Origin: Lutraria lutraria
Taxonomy: Eukaryota; Mollusca; Bivalvia; Venerida; Mactridae
Assembly: GCA_964023205.1 (NCBI GenBank)
Contig: OZ026833.1
Location: 2,795,553 to 2,859,552 of the forward strand
Reading direction: 5' to 3'
Length of the DNA stretch: 64,000 nt
The notes under the pieces were generated by a model. It did no database searches. It was not told the DNA's origin and worked only from the letters and a program-made list of their open reading frames with translations. A program made the position numbers and the translations under genes. Below, piece by piece: positions 13,111 through 26,848 of this stretch. The first letter of the stretch is position 1. Every line of letters begins with the position of its first letter.

Positions 13111-14461
13111 AATCGAACTATCCGTCCCAGGAACTATATATTGTTCGATATTTCGTGAGAAATATTATTTCTTTTATTCTATATTCGTTTCAAGAATATA
13201 TAATTAATATGGGCATCTGTTTGAGTGACCAGAACTCCCAGTTTGTTGTTCGTGTTAAATCTGGGGCAGGAAACATGCAGGAACGGATGCAAATATTAAA
13301 ATAAAATTATTTGATGAAGATGGACGCGGAACAGAGGAGCTGGTGTTGAACAATTTCTTCCGCAACGATTTCGAAAGGGGCCAAGTTGATACGTTCCCAT
13401 TAAGAGATTCAGAACTAAGGGAAATTAGAGGTAACATTTGTAAGATTGAATTCTGGAGAGACAATGAAGGTGTCCATGCTGACTGGTTCGTGCCTGTACT
13501 GCGTTGAATTCCTCCCAAATTTCATTATTTGATTGTACATTTTGACATATCGCTCCCACAATCAGATCAGGATCAAAGGAGGAAAGGATTGGAAGAAAAA
13601 CGTTCTCTCTACCGTTTGGAACAACATATTCCCAATGGACCTCCTCAGGTAATCTTAACAATGCAATGACTTACACACACAGCGTATCAAAACCACAAGA
13701 ACTACTATGCATAAGTTAAATGGATTTAATTTCTCTGAAAAAAAACTTTTGATTAGGTTCGAGGAGCGGAAAATACACTGTCTCACCTTTTTAAAAAGGC
13801 CTCGACGTACCTACCCTATTCTTTAATGCGCATGTAACACAAATAAAATTATGTTTAGGCCTTACACATGTCGTTTGGATTAAATATTGTTTCATTTGTT
13901 CGTTCACACAGCAATGCAAAAGCTAAATATTTGCCTGTCAGTCTACAATACTTTCACAAGGGGAGTTAAAAAAATTACGTTAATATGAAATGAACACTGA
14001 TTGTACTCATCAATTGTATTCTGTATTTAACAGCACACCACAAGGCTGCCGGCTTAAAAATCAGCTGTCAGAAATTATCTGTCTTAATTCTTACATTATT
14101 ATGCTGTTTTAATGGTTAGTTTATTATTTATAACGACTATTTTTGTTTGATTTTTAACTTCATTTCATTTTTTTGTCCTTGCATTAATCATTCATATAAT
14201 AATTATTTTCTTAGCATTTATAATCAGTCATTACAAATTATCTTAGGTACGCAGCTTGTTATCGTTCAGAATAATTATTCTCTGTTATAAAAATTCCTCG
14301 CTATGTCAAGCCCATCAACAGAGGATCACAATGGAAATAACGGTTCGTCTCTTTTTTGTGTCATCCTCGGTTTTGATGTACACGTCATGGACCTTATTTC
14401 TTGTGTGTAATTTTTATATTTGCTACCATGTTTTATATCCATGTATATATGTATCTTTACT

Positions 14462-14468
14462 AAAGTTA

Positions 14469-14498
<30 letters not shown>
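14462..14498 (+). repeat. (AATC)n microsatellite in intron 1 of copy B
   Basis: A run of 'aatc' repeats ends a block shared with intron 1 of copy C (about 30455-30482, shorter run). It may be the tail of an old retroposon, but no coding part is visible. Confidence 0.7.
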
Positions 14499-14499
<1 letters not shown>

Positions 14500-15154
14500 G
14501 ATTTTTGCAAACGAAGTAAAAACCTAAACAGCTTGCGAAATAAATGAGAAATGAAAAGTAGTAAAACTAATTAAAGTTAATTCAATCTATGTAATGGTGT
14601 ATATTTGATTACAACGTTGACTGATCGATCAAATGATCGCTGAAAATGATAAAAAATATTCTTCTCCTTTCAGTAAGGCGTAAAAAATGGTTCATTTCTG
14701 GTTACTAGACCTACCCTAATCCACCCTGCGACCGTGGCTAAAGGAACGGTACGTCCAGTGTCTCTCCTTTTTTTAAACCTTTCCACACGCTTTCAAGAGC
14801 AAACCCGACCTACATCTACCATATTTTATTGAGCATGTAACCAGAAACAACAATTTTTAGACATAAATCAATAACAATGTACATTCTAGTATGCATCCCA
14901 ACATTTAGGATGAATACTAGAAGTTACATTACCTTACATTATACATTTAATGTACAAACTGATACAAACAACAAATCTGGGATTAACTACAATATCATCT
15001 TTTTAATTCATGTATACCTGTATTTTCTGATTAAGAAAATGCCTGACGATGAGGCCTTCTCCTGGGATTACCAGGTAAGAGTTCGCTGAACAAAGTCTTG
15101 TGTAAATTTAGATTGAACACCATTAAGGACATCTCTGACAGTTTCCATGTTTTT

Positions 15155-15823
15155 GCACATAGACCTATAGACAGAATGAAAACATTATAGTGACAGAACC
15201 TTTTAAACTTAGCATGATCATAGCATATGATAACAGAAGCATTTTAAGTGAAAAAAAATTGGGTCGCGGTGCTCTTTTATTTTTACTTATCTGCCCTTGA
15301 ATTTAATTTTTGGCTTATTTTAGGTCATTTCAAGGGCAGATCACTCATAAATAAATCTTAAATACCATAGTTTTACTTTTGGTTTATGTTTTTCATTTTA
15401 TTCTTGGTCAAAATACACAATTTCATGCAATTCCATTAAATATTTTTATCACCTTTGTTCAGTTGAAATTAAGAGACTGAAGTTTTTTTCAAAATTATGC
15501 CATTTTTTAAGGAAATTGGCATTGATTTGGCAAAGAAGAGAAAATTAAACAGATGACTCTTTACCAATTCTTGAAATTTTGCTCGATGACAAGAAAAGAA
15601 GTTGGCTTCATAAAAAGGAAAAAAAGGCCTTGTTTTCCTTCATTGTGAATTATCTGCCCTTGAAATGACCTAAAATGAGTAAAAAAATCACACTCAAGGG
15701 CAGATAACTAAAAAAACGAGCACCGTGACCCCATTTTTTTCACTTAAAATGTTATGACACTGCTGCCAATATATGCTATGATCATGCAAAGTTTCAACAA
15801 TATTTGTCTATATGTCTATGTGC
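15155..15823. mobile_element. MITE with long inverted ends, intron 2 of copy B
   Basis: The ends are inverted copies over well over 100 bases. 'gcacatagac', 'gcatgatcatagcata' and 'cattttaagtgaaaaaa' on the left recur as complements in mirror order on the right. There is no coding capacity. It occupies the same place in copy C (31141-31810), so it was inserted before those copies separated. A related interior lies in a different intron of copy D (57795-58130). Confidence 0.75.
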
Positions 15824-18800
15824 AAGTTTACATGCAGACCAAAGTACTACGTCGTGCAGTTGTAAACTAGTTCCCGTTCCATGTTGAAGTGCAAGTCTAT
15901 GTAAGTTCAGTTTCCATGAGTACTTTAAGTACTTTGATTAGTCTTATTTATTAAAAGTTAGCACTTGTGGACTTGTACTTATTGCTTTATTTTATCATTC
16001 AGGCTGCTGAACAATGGACCAGTGAATTATCCTTTGGTCTACAGAGAATTGCCAGTTTGAATCCATCATGTATAGAACTGTGCACGAACGTTCCAAAAAA
16101 GTAAGTTTATGTGGCCATTTATAAATACAAACTCCATTATTCATTTTTCATACATATTTACAGAATATTACAGTAATTATAAATAACATATACAAGTGTG
16201 CAAATATACTAATAACTATTATAATGAAAATTGATTTTCTAAATATGATACGAAGTTTAACATAGACAAATGTTTATACATGTATGTACTTATCAACAGA
16301 ACATTTTGTGGTAAGGTAACATTTAATAACACTACTGAGGTGTTTAACATGAAGAAGGAAACTGTGTCAACATTAAATAAGCGATTTAAACTTGGAGATA
16401 CAATAATTTGTTTCATTTCTATTCTCATGTTTTTAATTAGTGTGGAAAGTTCACTTATATACAGATTCCATATCTTCACTGATGAAGTATGCTTTGCAGA
16501 TTAAAAAAAACGAGTAATGTTAAAATAGAATTGAAATAATTATATTAGTATATCCAACTAAAATGGTTTTAAGCGTTTAATGTCTTTGTCAATACTGCAA
16601 TTATTAAAATATTTAGTAATTTGGTCCAGATGTTTTGTACAGTTTTACAATCAATAATACATGTTCATAATCTTCCATCTAATTTCTTTACATGGGAAAA
16701 GTCTGTGGAGTAATTTATATTTGAACTGTTTAAGTCCGTTGTCGGCCAAAGAATTGATAAATTTATTTTGTGAATGGCATTTGATGTTTTCTTTAAAATG
16801 TCAATTGCAGAATCTGTGTATATAAGGAGTTGTGAATTTAGTTTTAATGATTAAGTTATGTATTTAATATAGCAATAGGGTTGTTAAAGCACTGTGGTTG
16901 TATAATCGTTTTTCTTTCTTTTATAAGCGTGATTTCTCCGTAGATAGTACGCTAGTCCATTTTTGCGGAAAACTTTTTTTTCAAAATACTTATTTCTAAA
17001 ATGCAGTTTGTTTTATCTTTAAGATTAGTGTATGTATTATCTTCCGGCAAAAATCCTACGTTGTCAGTTATATCGTTTACAAAATTTATCTTTGATCTAA
17101 TCCAGTTTTTAAACAGTATGACATTTTTTATTAAATTTTAATATCTATTGCCCCAAATGATGTCTTTCCTTATATTATAAAACGAATTCTAGTTGTTATT
17201 ATACATGTATTAATCACGCAATTAAATCGGCCTCCCAAGATTACAAATCTTATCACATTACACAATTCACGGTACAAAAATGTATGGTTTGTTTTGTAGT
17301 AAAATTATCCGATGCACAATATTATATCCATTTAAATTCAATGCATTCTTAATATGAATCGAGTTAATAAAAGTTTTAATTCGAAGCGACGTTAAAAAGA
17401 TTTATCTCATGGTATAAACCAAAACGCATATAAAACACAGACGATGAAATAGATACTATAGAATTGAGGAAAACTCGTAGCAATTTTCCTCAATTTTCTA
17501 GTATTTATTAAAATATTCTTCAGTTCTTTCGTTGCCTTTGTCGTTTGTTATACTAGTTGAACGTTTTTTAAAAGTTGAATAGATCTTCTGCCTAAACAGG
17601 TACAATCTGAGCGGGGTTTTGAATTTTAGCCGAAGATAAAACAATAGATTTTTACCAGAGCATCCTGATTGTTTAAGAGCATGTCTCTTCCCTGAAAATT
17701 CGCGTCTTATTCAACGAATTTAACAAATTCTTAACTAAATATTTCATGGATAATTTAAAATAAACAAGCAAATTCGTCGAATTGACATCCCCCGCCGAGT
17801 ATTTTTGTCAGTTGGTTAAAGCAGATAAATAAAAAACGAATCATAAATGAATGGTACTTTCTAGCATGTGTGTCCGTTTAAGCTACTCATCCACTGCAAG
17901 CCATATTGATGCAAAATATCTTTCAAATTATTGTAAGTAACAGTAAATATGCCTAGTTCAAAAAGGAGGATAATTCTGTCAAAATGCATGATAGAGTTAT
18001 GTTTCTTGATCAGTATACTCTTCTAAGTGATCTTCTGAACCCCGCAAGCAACATTTTTGCACCCCATAAGCACAAATTTTCCCCACAACGTCGGTTTGTA
18101 CGTACTGGAACCCCATAACGACAACTTGTACTTACCCTAACCCTAACGCCATAATGACACCTGGGTGAGTATGGATTGACGGACAGACGGACGGAAGGGA
18201 GGACTTACAGCCGGACGGAAACACCAAACCCATACTGCATACTTCGCCTTTAGCGGGGGATATAAAGTTGACTTGATATTCTATTTAGACAGGTGTCATC
18301 CGTGCGGGGGTTTGAAATTTATAATAGATGTTTACCAAGGAGTGTTATGGAGTGTTATTGTAACTAACAATACATTTTTAAAACTATAAACTATAAAATA
18401 CTTGCACATCAAATTAAATGTTATATATATTCTGCCGAGAACGCTGTTACAATACACTCCAGTCAAATAGCTATGAATAGTTCATGAACTATTCATGAAT
18501 AGTTCAAAAATAATAATGTTTTCATGAATTCCATTCGAAGGGGCAATTACATGTCTATAAATATTTTCACATCGCAAGGGTGGATTTACTCGTAGAGAGG
18601 GGCGAGTCAGAGGCCCGTTTTATAGACACATCCTAGTTAAGATTTTAGTTTCAAACTTAAAAATCTTGCATTTAGCATCAATTTTAAACATGCGCCTTTA
18701 ACAGCTGTGAGAAGATCTCAAAGAATATCTTTAGAATAAAGCACTAAAGTTAAAAATCACCCGCTACCTAGCTTATCTAAGATATGTGTATGAAATAGGC

Positions 18801-19559
18801 TCCGTGCATAAAGAAATGCATTAGAATCATGTTTGGTGTCTTTCGAACTATATCAAACCTGTGAACAAAGGCTACACAAAACGTGACCTTTACTGACACG
18901 TGGCCTATATCCGGTGGTCAGTTTGTTCTAATGATCATTGACGTTTTTTTAAAGATTGGCCTTTATTCACAGGGTGACCTTTATTCCATGGTGGCTTCAA
19001 ACACAGGTTTGACATTTTATTTATCAACAACATACACATGAAATAATAATGATCTTCTGATCCGTCATAACCCAGCTGAGTAACACTAATTTCCAATGAG
19101 TCATTATAAGATTATCGGCCTAACAAAGTCTAGCCAGGTAACGAAGTCTAATAAACTGTTCACAATTTGATATATAACAATCATTGAACGGTGAATACAG
19201 TTGATGACAATAAACATTGGCCAGTATAGCTGAGTTTTGATCTTATACTGACACATGTACGTATATGTTTTTTTGCGACTTGACATATACTATAATAAAA
19301 CATTTATATATTTATTAAATTTCCCAGATTGGCAGTGTCAGATGAGATGTTGAAGCCATTCTTGGAAGGGATGACTTTACAACAAGTTTTAGATGCTAAA
19401 CGATTGTTCATTGTAGACCACAAGGTCCTATCAGATGTCGCGGGTATCGGCAATGAAAAAGTAAGCGAATACAAAACATATATATCTGACATTATATTTT
19501 ATTATACCTCACGTGATTTATTTACTTTATAGTCTTATGTGACGTCAAAGGGTGACATA

Positions 19560-19700
19560 TAAACACGTACCTTTCCAAAATATACATCTGACATTGGCTT
19601 AACTCATACCACTCCAAAACGTACTTATCTGACATTGTATTAACACAAACCGCTCCAACACATATATCTGACATTATATTAACATATACCACTCAAAAAC
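19560..19700 (+). repeat. Minisatellite in intron 5 of copy B
   Basis: About three to four imperfect units with 'ccactccaaaa' and 'tatctgacattgtatt', matching the array in copy A. Just before it (19490-19556) is a short remnant of the sequence that in copy A carries the larger insertion. Confidence 0.6.
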
Positions 19701-20217
19701 ATTATACTATTTTTTTTTATCTTCCTCCACCAACCAGACAGCTTAGCTAGATATACCGCGTATACAATTTGTATGGTTATAAATTGGTACTGTTAATTGT
19801 CAAGACTGGCCATACTCACACGGAACAGTGATTATATATTTATGTTTATATCGAAACCCTGTTTGAACGACTGAAGTAGTTTCTTATAGTTGCATGTGTT
19901 TTAAGAAAGTTATTTATCCAATTACAGACGTGTAATCCAATAGCCTTGTTCTTCGTCAATGGGAAACAACAACTGCTTCCTATAGCGATACAGTTGTTCC
20001 AAGAACCAAACCAAAACAACCCGGTATGTTGTTACACAATTATTGATTTGAAGCAATCAGCTTTGACCTTTTTTTTCCAAAATGGCCTCTAATGAAGTAT
20101 TTTGAATAAGTTTTGTGCTTGTTACCCAAACTTTGATTAACATACGTCGTTTCATTCGTAATCAGTTATTTGTAATTATGATTGTCAAAATGTAAATACA
20201 CGTGTTGTGACTGTTGC

Positions 20218-20877
20218 CAAAGGGGTTTGTCGCGAAATTTTTTTTTCCCCCATGTAACCTATACAGTGTAACTTCTGAAATCCGGACACCCATGGGACCG
20301 GCCAAAATGTCCGGATTTTGGAAGTTTCCGTAATTCAGAAGTCTAAAATTGTACAGATGTTAAATGTACAGATGTTAAATGCCAGAGTTTTTTAATGGTG
20401 AAAATAGGGACATCATTATTTATGACTGACATATCATATTGTGATTCTAACACATGTCAAAATAAACTAACACCACTGATTGGTAAACAATTGAAAAAGA
20501 GAACAATGACATTTTGCCTCAGGGTTAAAAATCGCGGGACTAATTAAGGATGACATTTTCTGCACTGTCCGGATTTTGGAAGTAAAATTGCACTTACATA
20601 AACCAAAATTTATGAAAATATCGTCCGGAATTCAGAATTTAGAGTGAAAAATCTTCAATAGCGAGTTTAGAATATCTTTAAAGGTAGTAAAAGTATACAT
20701 TTTCTGTTAGCGTGTTGAATTGCCCATACGTTGCACTATATAGGAGTTAAATATTTTGTAATGCATTACAATAACCTGGAAGTTTATAACATGCGTTGGA
20801 AAATTCGAATCGTCGAAGTTCTTTCCCTTCTATATACTGTATATATTGGTTACATTTTTTCGTGACAAACCCCTTTG
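20218..20877. mobile_element. hAT-like MITE in intron 6 of copy B
   Basis: A 660-bp insertion absent from A, C and D. It begins CAAAGGGGTTTGTC and ends with the complement GACAAACCCCTTTG. It is flanked by an exact 8-bp duplication, actgttgc, at 20210-20217 and 20878-20885; the empty site in copy A has one actgttgc. An 8-bp duplication and CA-starting ends fit the hAT superfamily. No transposase is present. The right end lies 10 bases before exon 7, so it replaces the former polypyrimidine tract. The interior holds a second inverted pair ('cttctgaaatccggac' near 20272 and its complement), perhaps a nested piece. Confidence 0.88.
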
Positions 20878-23800
20878 ACTGTTGCAGGCATTTCTACCCA
20901 ATGATCCACCATATACCTGGCTGACAGCTAAAATGTGGTTCAATAACGCTGATGCTTGTGTGCACCAATCATTAACTCATCTTGGTAAGTTTTTATAATC
21001 ACAAGTGAGATGTCAAATTTACATTGTACAGAGAAAGGTTTTGGGGAGCAATTTTCAATACATATACTTCTTTATTTAAATTTCATCTACTTATCAAAAC
21101 CGCCTAAAATGACCATATTTTCAAAGTTTTCTGAACTTTTGTCAATCTCGCACGTATATTCAGGCTGTATTTGATGCCACTTGTCAGAGTATGGGAAGCA
21201 TTTGTATTATTTTCATTTTGGGTGTACGAGATGTATTAGAACTTAGACATGTGGTCTGGGACCCATTGAACGATATTGGTACATTTGTACAGCTATTTTA
21301 ATGTTCGGCATGGAGGAACCTACTTGTGTGTTCCATGTTTGTTCCGTGGTATGATGGCTGAATTCTGTTCGTGTCAAATTTCCTGGGAATCTCATTTTCT
21401 ATACAATAATACTTGTGTGGTACAAATTGACATTTGTGATGTACATGTACTATGTTTATAGTTTCAAAAGGCTTACAAGTACTCGTATAATGAAATAAAG
21501 TAATGAGTTAGGTTAGGATATTGTTTAGCAGGCCTACATAGGTCGGCGGTTCTAACCTAGTGTACGCCTGGGGTCTTCCCGCACCGATAAATTGGAAAAG
21601 TCGTAAATGACCACAGGCTGTGGGTGCGACGTTAAACACAAGTTAATAAAGTAATCGAGTGGTCATTTTTGCAGGACTCATACACTTGCTGATGGAAGGT
21701 GTTGCCGTGGTAACCAACAGGCAGCTAGCACAGTCACACCCTTTGTTCAAACTGCTAGCTCCTCATTTCTTGTACCTGACTGCAATCAACAAGTAAGGTT
21801 TTTGTTCTGTGATAAGTGAATGTTGCGTAATGACAACATGTTGTCATATGAGCTGTAAGGCTAGAATGATTTCTTGTGTTATCACAACACCCATTAATTG
21901 CATCTATTATAAATTGTGATGTTATAATGCCATGAAAGACTTTCTTCCATTTTTTGGTAAATTTGTTTTTTCCAATGGATTTAAAATGTAAAAGTCATAT
22001 TTACTTTTCAGTTAACTTAAAGATAACTGCTGATCAAATGTATCTCTAAGAAAGCGTCGGGTATTTAAGTCCACATCACTATGGTAACGTGCCTAGTAAT
22101 TTTACAATCAACAAAATAACTACTGAATAGGTTCTCAAATCTAGCCAAGCCTTACAATAATTTTTTTTTCAATATTTAGTCTAGCGTTGGAGGTCCTTAT
22201 TTCGCCTGGTGGCGGGATTGATAAGTTAATGAAAATACGTAGAAGGGGAGTATTTGAACTTCTTGAAATAGGGTACGTTTCTTTTACTTGTTTGCTTTGA
22301 TCCATGTTCAAAAGCATCAAATTTCTTCTTTATCTACGTAAATACATGTATACCTAAACATTCAGTGTATTCCGGACATTTTCAATGGGATCTTCCCATT
22401 CATTAAATATTGTTTACAAAGCAAACTGCTCTGCATGTAATAAATTGGTCGTTTCAACGCCAGTAGACTTTATCTACATAAATACTTATACCTAAACATT
22501 CAGTGCATACAATAAACATTTTCAACAATTTCTTCTTTTAATATACAATGTATAATTCGACCATTTTCATACAATCATTTTTCTGTATGTTGTAAAACAG
22601 AGACAAACTCACCTTCAATCAATTATTTCCACTTGTGATACATCAATTATGCTGCTGCCAAGAGAGACAATTCGCTCTTGGGAATCTGGAGAAGTTATTG
22701 CAGACCGTAACGTGTATGTTATTTTATTACATGTACTCATCTGGTGGTTTGCTTGGATTCTTTACGGACTTGTTCCTTACTGTGTGCTTTCAGAAGCCCT
22801 TACACGGTAAACAACAACAGCATTGCCTCTCTTGCCACCATAAAACACTGCTATATTCAATTGTTTTAACCGTATAAATGTTATAATATGTTAAAACGAC
22901 ATGCAGGCATGTTCTCATTTCAAGACAATATAAGTTATACTTATATAATGTTGTATAAACTTACAGAATAAACAACTGGAGGATGGATGTAGAAGGAACA
23001 TTACCAGAAGATCTGAAAAGGAGAAAAGTATGTCATCTGATTAATAACTGCCGATATGAACTGACACAGTGGAGGTGACACAGGTTTTGTGTTTCGGTAA
23101 AACCGTAGATAGACCACGGATGTCACATTAGTATTTTAGTGAACTCGTGGTTAAAAGCAAATATGGCTTTATTTGTATCAACTTTCCTACGCGGGCAACA
23201 ACCATTCAAGAATAAAACACACAAAAAAAATTCAGTGTAACACAACAGTCACCGTTAATTGAATGTAGTATTGTTACGCTTATTTAATGCTATCATAATC
23301 ATTTTTTTCCAGGTTTACGATAAGAACGTGTTGCCTGGTTACCATTTCCGTGATGACGCCTTGCTGTTGTATGATGCCATCAACAAATATGTTAAGAAAT
23401 ATGTGGATATGTATTATGGTTAACAATTATAATATTTATTTGATGTATATGATTAAAATGGTCACACTGACGATACAACAGCCACACAATAGGGAACACC
23501 TGTTCTCATCCAATTACCCTTCTTTGATGACAATTCTGGCTTTGACCTTAAAATTTCTTTCGTTACTTGTGAGCGCTGTGTCAGAGTTTCCACACCTGAC
23601 TCTATGTTAAAATACGAAATGAACTTTTAAATTAAATGTTTTATAATTATTCCCTCCTGATTTCAAACCTCTTAAAACGAAAAGAAGTGCTATTTCATTA
23701 TTTACGTACAATTTAACTTCTATCTTATTTTATGTGTCCAGTCCGTCTAGATATCTTTCTAAAAACTTTATTACAAATACTCAGGATAAGATCATCGGTG

Positions 23801-25439
23801 ACTGGGAAATACAAGGCTGGGGAGCCGAGCTGGTTTTAGCGAGAGACCAAGGAGGCTGTGACCAATTGGTTAATCATTGAATTCTGTATTTTAAAATAAA
23901 AACATTACCAAATTGTACGTGTACGGAAAACGATATCCCTAAAGATGGCAATTGATTATCCTGAAGCTGATAGGGGCCAGTATACTTTAAATACATTGTT
24001 GTTGATTGTTGATAAGTTTTCAAAGTATAAACAAGTAAAATATGGCGTTTTGGCCGTTAACATCCCGAACACCTAACAACATAGCATCAATTGGAATACA
24101 ATTCGGTGGACATGGTGAAAAAATTACTTAAAATATATTACATGTCTATTTATTCATTGAACTTTTATTTAAAGGGAGTACCAGGAAATGGGAAGTTCAC
24201 ATCAAAAGACCAGTTGTACATTGCTCTGACTAGTATTATATATACATGCAGTGTGGGACATGCCGCGGCGAATTTTCCACAATATGATGAGTATGGGTTC
24301 CCGCCAAATTACCCAATGTCACTTACCGGTAGACCACCTGTAGATAAGGTTCAGTATTCATTCTCTTATGTTATGATACATTCGGAATACAAAAAAATGT
24401 TATGGATATATTTGCTATTCCCAAACAAAATACATGCAAATTTATGAATATTGTTCAATGGCATGTAAATAGCACCACTAGTCTGGAGCTACATTATCTT
24501 GCTTTGAAATTAGCAAAATCGGGAACCAGACGAACAGCACCACGTGAATTGCTCACCAGAGGAAGCAACTCTTGTTCATGCATTAAATAGAATATGCGAG
24601 TTACCACGTGCGTGACGTCTGCCAATTAACAAATCGAATTGCTGGAAACAAGTAGGCGGTAAAATAATGTGCATTGTCATTACATTGCAGAAATCACCCG
24701 AAGAAAAAGATATTGTGGATATATTGCCAGTCAAACGATCCACGCTAGAAGCCATGGTTGTGTCAAAGCTTCTAAGTCAGAAGGGTACAAAAAGTTTGGG
24801 TGATTTTGAAGTGCAGTGCATCTATGAACCAGAAGCTTTGAAAATTGTTGATGAGTAAGTTCGATGTAAAATCAAAATCTATTAAAATATGTGTGTGTTT
24901 GTAACTTCACCAATGGTCAATAAAAATTTACCTTGCCTTTTTAATTAGATTTGGCTTGTTCAGTACGGAAGTGACTCATTTAGTTAAGAAGAATATATTT
25001 TATCTCAAAGAATTAATAATAAATGTATAAGCACATGTTAAGCATTTCCCCTGTCAAAAAGTTATTTATATTTCATGAACTGTTTATAAAGTATTATTAT
25101 GCAGTAATATTCCATGAAAAAAAAATGTTTTCATGAATTCTATTCGAAGGCGTGATGCAAACGTCACTATATCCAAGTTTTTATGTAGTTATATATCATA
25201 TGTAGAACTAAACCTCGTGATTTTCAATGTCCAAAACACCGCAGAAACAAACTACTGTAATAATAAAAGTTTTAACATGATAAATACGAAAACAGCTAGT
25301 TATTATAAATTTCACATTACTTAGGTTTCGTACAGACCTGGTGAAGATAGGCCAGACAATCAAAGAAAGGAATAAAGTACGGAACCCACCATACCCATAT
25401 CTAGAACCAGAAAACATACCTAATGCTATCAGTATTTAG

Positions 25440-25745
25440 GTAGATCCCTTGAGTATATGACTACTATGGTCCCTGTCAACATCACATGACGCTCCTTAGT
25501 ACTAAATGTTTAAACGTTATTTCCTTCATAGTCTAAGTGATAAGGATAATGAAAATAGAATGTGGACATCTTCATTGGATAAAGTAGTACTGCTTGATGA
25601 GTTAGAAATGTTAACTTTTTGTCTTACTGTGCTAATTAAATATATACCTGTAGATATCTGCGTGTTGAGTGAGAAGTTTGTTTGTACGAGTACATGTATA
25701 TAATTTTACGTGAATACTAAATTAAAAATATGTGCGACCAATCTC
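25440..25745 (+). other. 3' UTR-like block of copy B
   Basis: Counterpart of the conserved block after copies A, C and D. The AATAAA hexamer of the other copies reads ATTAAA here (near 25720), a common weaker variant. Confidence 0.5.
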
Positions 25746-26694
25746 CTGACTAAGCGAAACACTGGACATGACGCTAGTCTTCAAGGAGATACTATTGAAA
25801 AACTGTCTTTGATTATTTTCGTTGAATAATTACAAAACTGACATTGTTATGATGATACCTGTTAGGAATATGGTTAGTGTTGAAAGTTCAATGAAATGGT
25901 AAACTATGAATAATTGTATATTTGAAGAAAACAGTATAACTGTCATTTCATTTTATCGTTTGTCACATTGTGTCTTATGGACTCTGGTTAAAATGTGAAG
26001 GGGGTAACTATTGTGACTTAATGCGAAAAGTCGAATTAATGTCACCAGTTGTCAGCCACTTCAGAAACATATTTGATGTTAACTTGTTTTGAACTAATAC
26101 AACAATTAATTACTAACATGCTACGTTTTTGATTTGTAAAGCAAGTGTTTATTATACATGTAGGTGCACTGGTCTGTTGTTTGGGTATGCTGTTATGTTG
26201 ACACAATGTGCACAATACCTATTTCCATTTTATTGATTCATTCCTCTTTTTTAACAGAGGAATTAGATTTATGTGTTTGCATGGTGGTTGATCCTTTTTC
26301 TCATCATCACTCCATTTTCTTTTCAGTGACATATTTTCCTTTTAATAATAAGAATAAAATGTATTCTAACACAATCTGTGAACTAACAGATCGATAAATA
26401 TAGGAAACACAACAGTTGTTAATTCTACGACGACTTACAGTTGTCTACGTGTATGACATTAACTTAATTGGCATAATGTTTCGTTCAATCAGAGCAACCA
26501 AACTTCTGAGTAATACCAAAACATCATAGAATCATTGTTTCGTGAAATATGTGACAATAAACGTCATTTGCAAATTTGTTTATCAAAAATTCTAAACCGC
26601 TTTTCTCCAAATTGTTGACTAATTCGAGTTACACTGTTATTCGAACTGTCAACCGTTTAAAGTATTCTCATCATCTTAAGTTCTGATTAAAACG

Positions 26695-26848
26695 ACCCGT
26701 CTCCTTGATCGAGTGGTTCAGGTCGGAGGATGTGAGTCTAGTACTGGTTCTTCCCAGGATCGATGGTTAGGTGAACTGTCCGCCTCATTTGACTCTGACT
26801 GTTGAAACTCAAACAAACAAACAAACAAACAAACAAACAAACAAACAA
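26695..26848 (+). repeat. Truncated SINE-like repeat (family 1) with (CAAA)n tail
   Basis: It keeps a short tRNA-like head ('cttgatcgagtggttcagg'), the 'ggttcttcccaggatcgatg' body and a pure CAAA tail of about 30 bases. A growing simple-repeat tail is typical of SINEs. Confidence 0.65.

Larger units (their letters stand above)
13209..25439 (+). pseudogene. Lipoxygenase copy B (pseudogene)
   Basis: Same gene plan as copy C. Recognisable exons: 13209-13648 (PLAT), 15030-15074, 16003-16100, 19328-19460, 19928-20023, 20888-20984, 21675-21792, 22180-22272, 22967-23027, 23313-23418, 23777-23868, 24175-24348, 24691-24854, 25325-25439. Lesions against C: a 1-base loss near 13266; a 48-base deletion in the PLAT exon just before 13493, plus a 6-base loss; TGG to TGA at 13505-13507; the exon 2 acceptor CAG reads CTG at 15027-15029; exon 3 (43 codons in C) is absent; the exon 12 acceptor CAG reads CAA at 23774-23776. 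A 660-bp MITE sits in intron 6. Exons 4-15 keep open frames and the iron ligands, so decay looks recent. Remnant transcripts are possible but no full enzyme is. Confidence 0.9.

Noticed and set aside
18135..18155. Telomere-like 'accctaaccctaac'
   Set aside because: Only two units inside a copy B intron 4 insertion; no longer array, so chance or repeat content.
16003..25439. Copy B as a shorter functional gene starting at exon 4
   Set aside because: Even without PLAT the exon 12 acceptor is lost, and joining to the next AG gives a stop.
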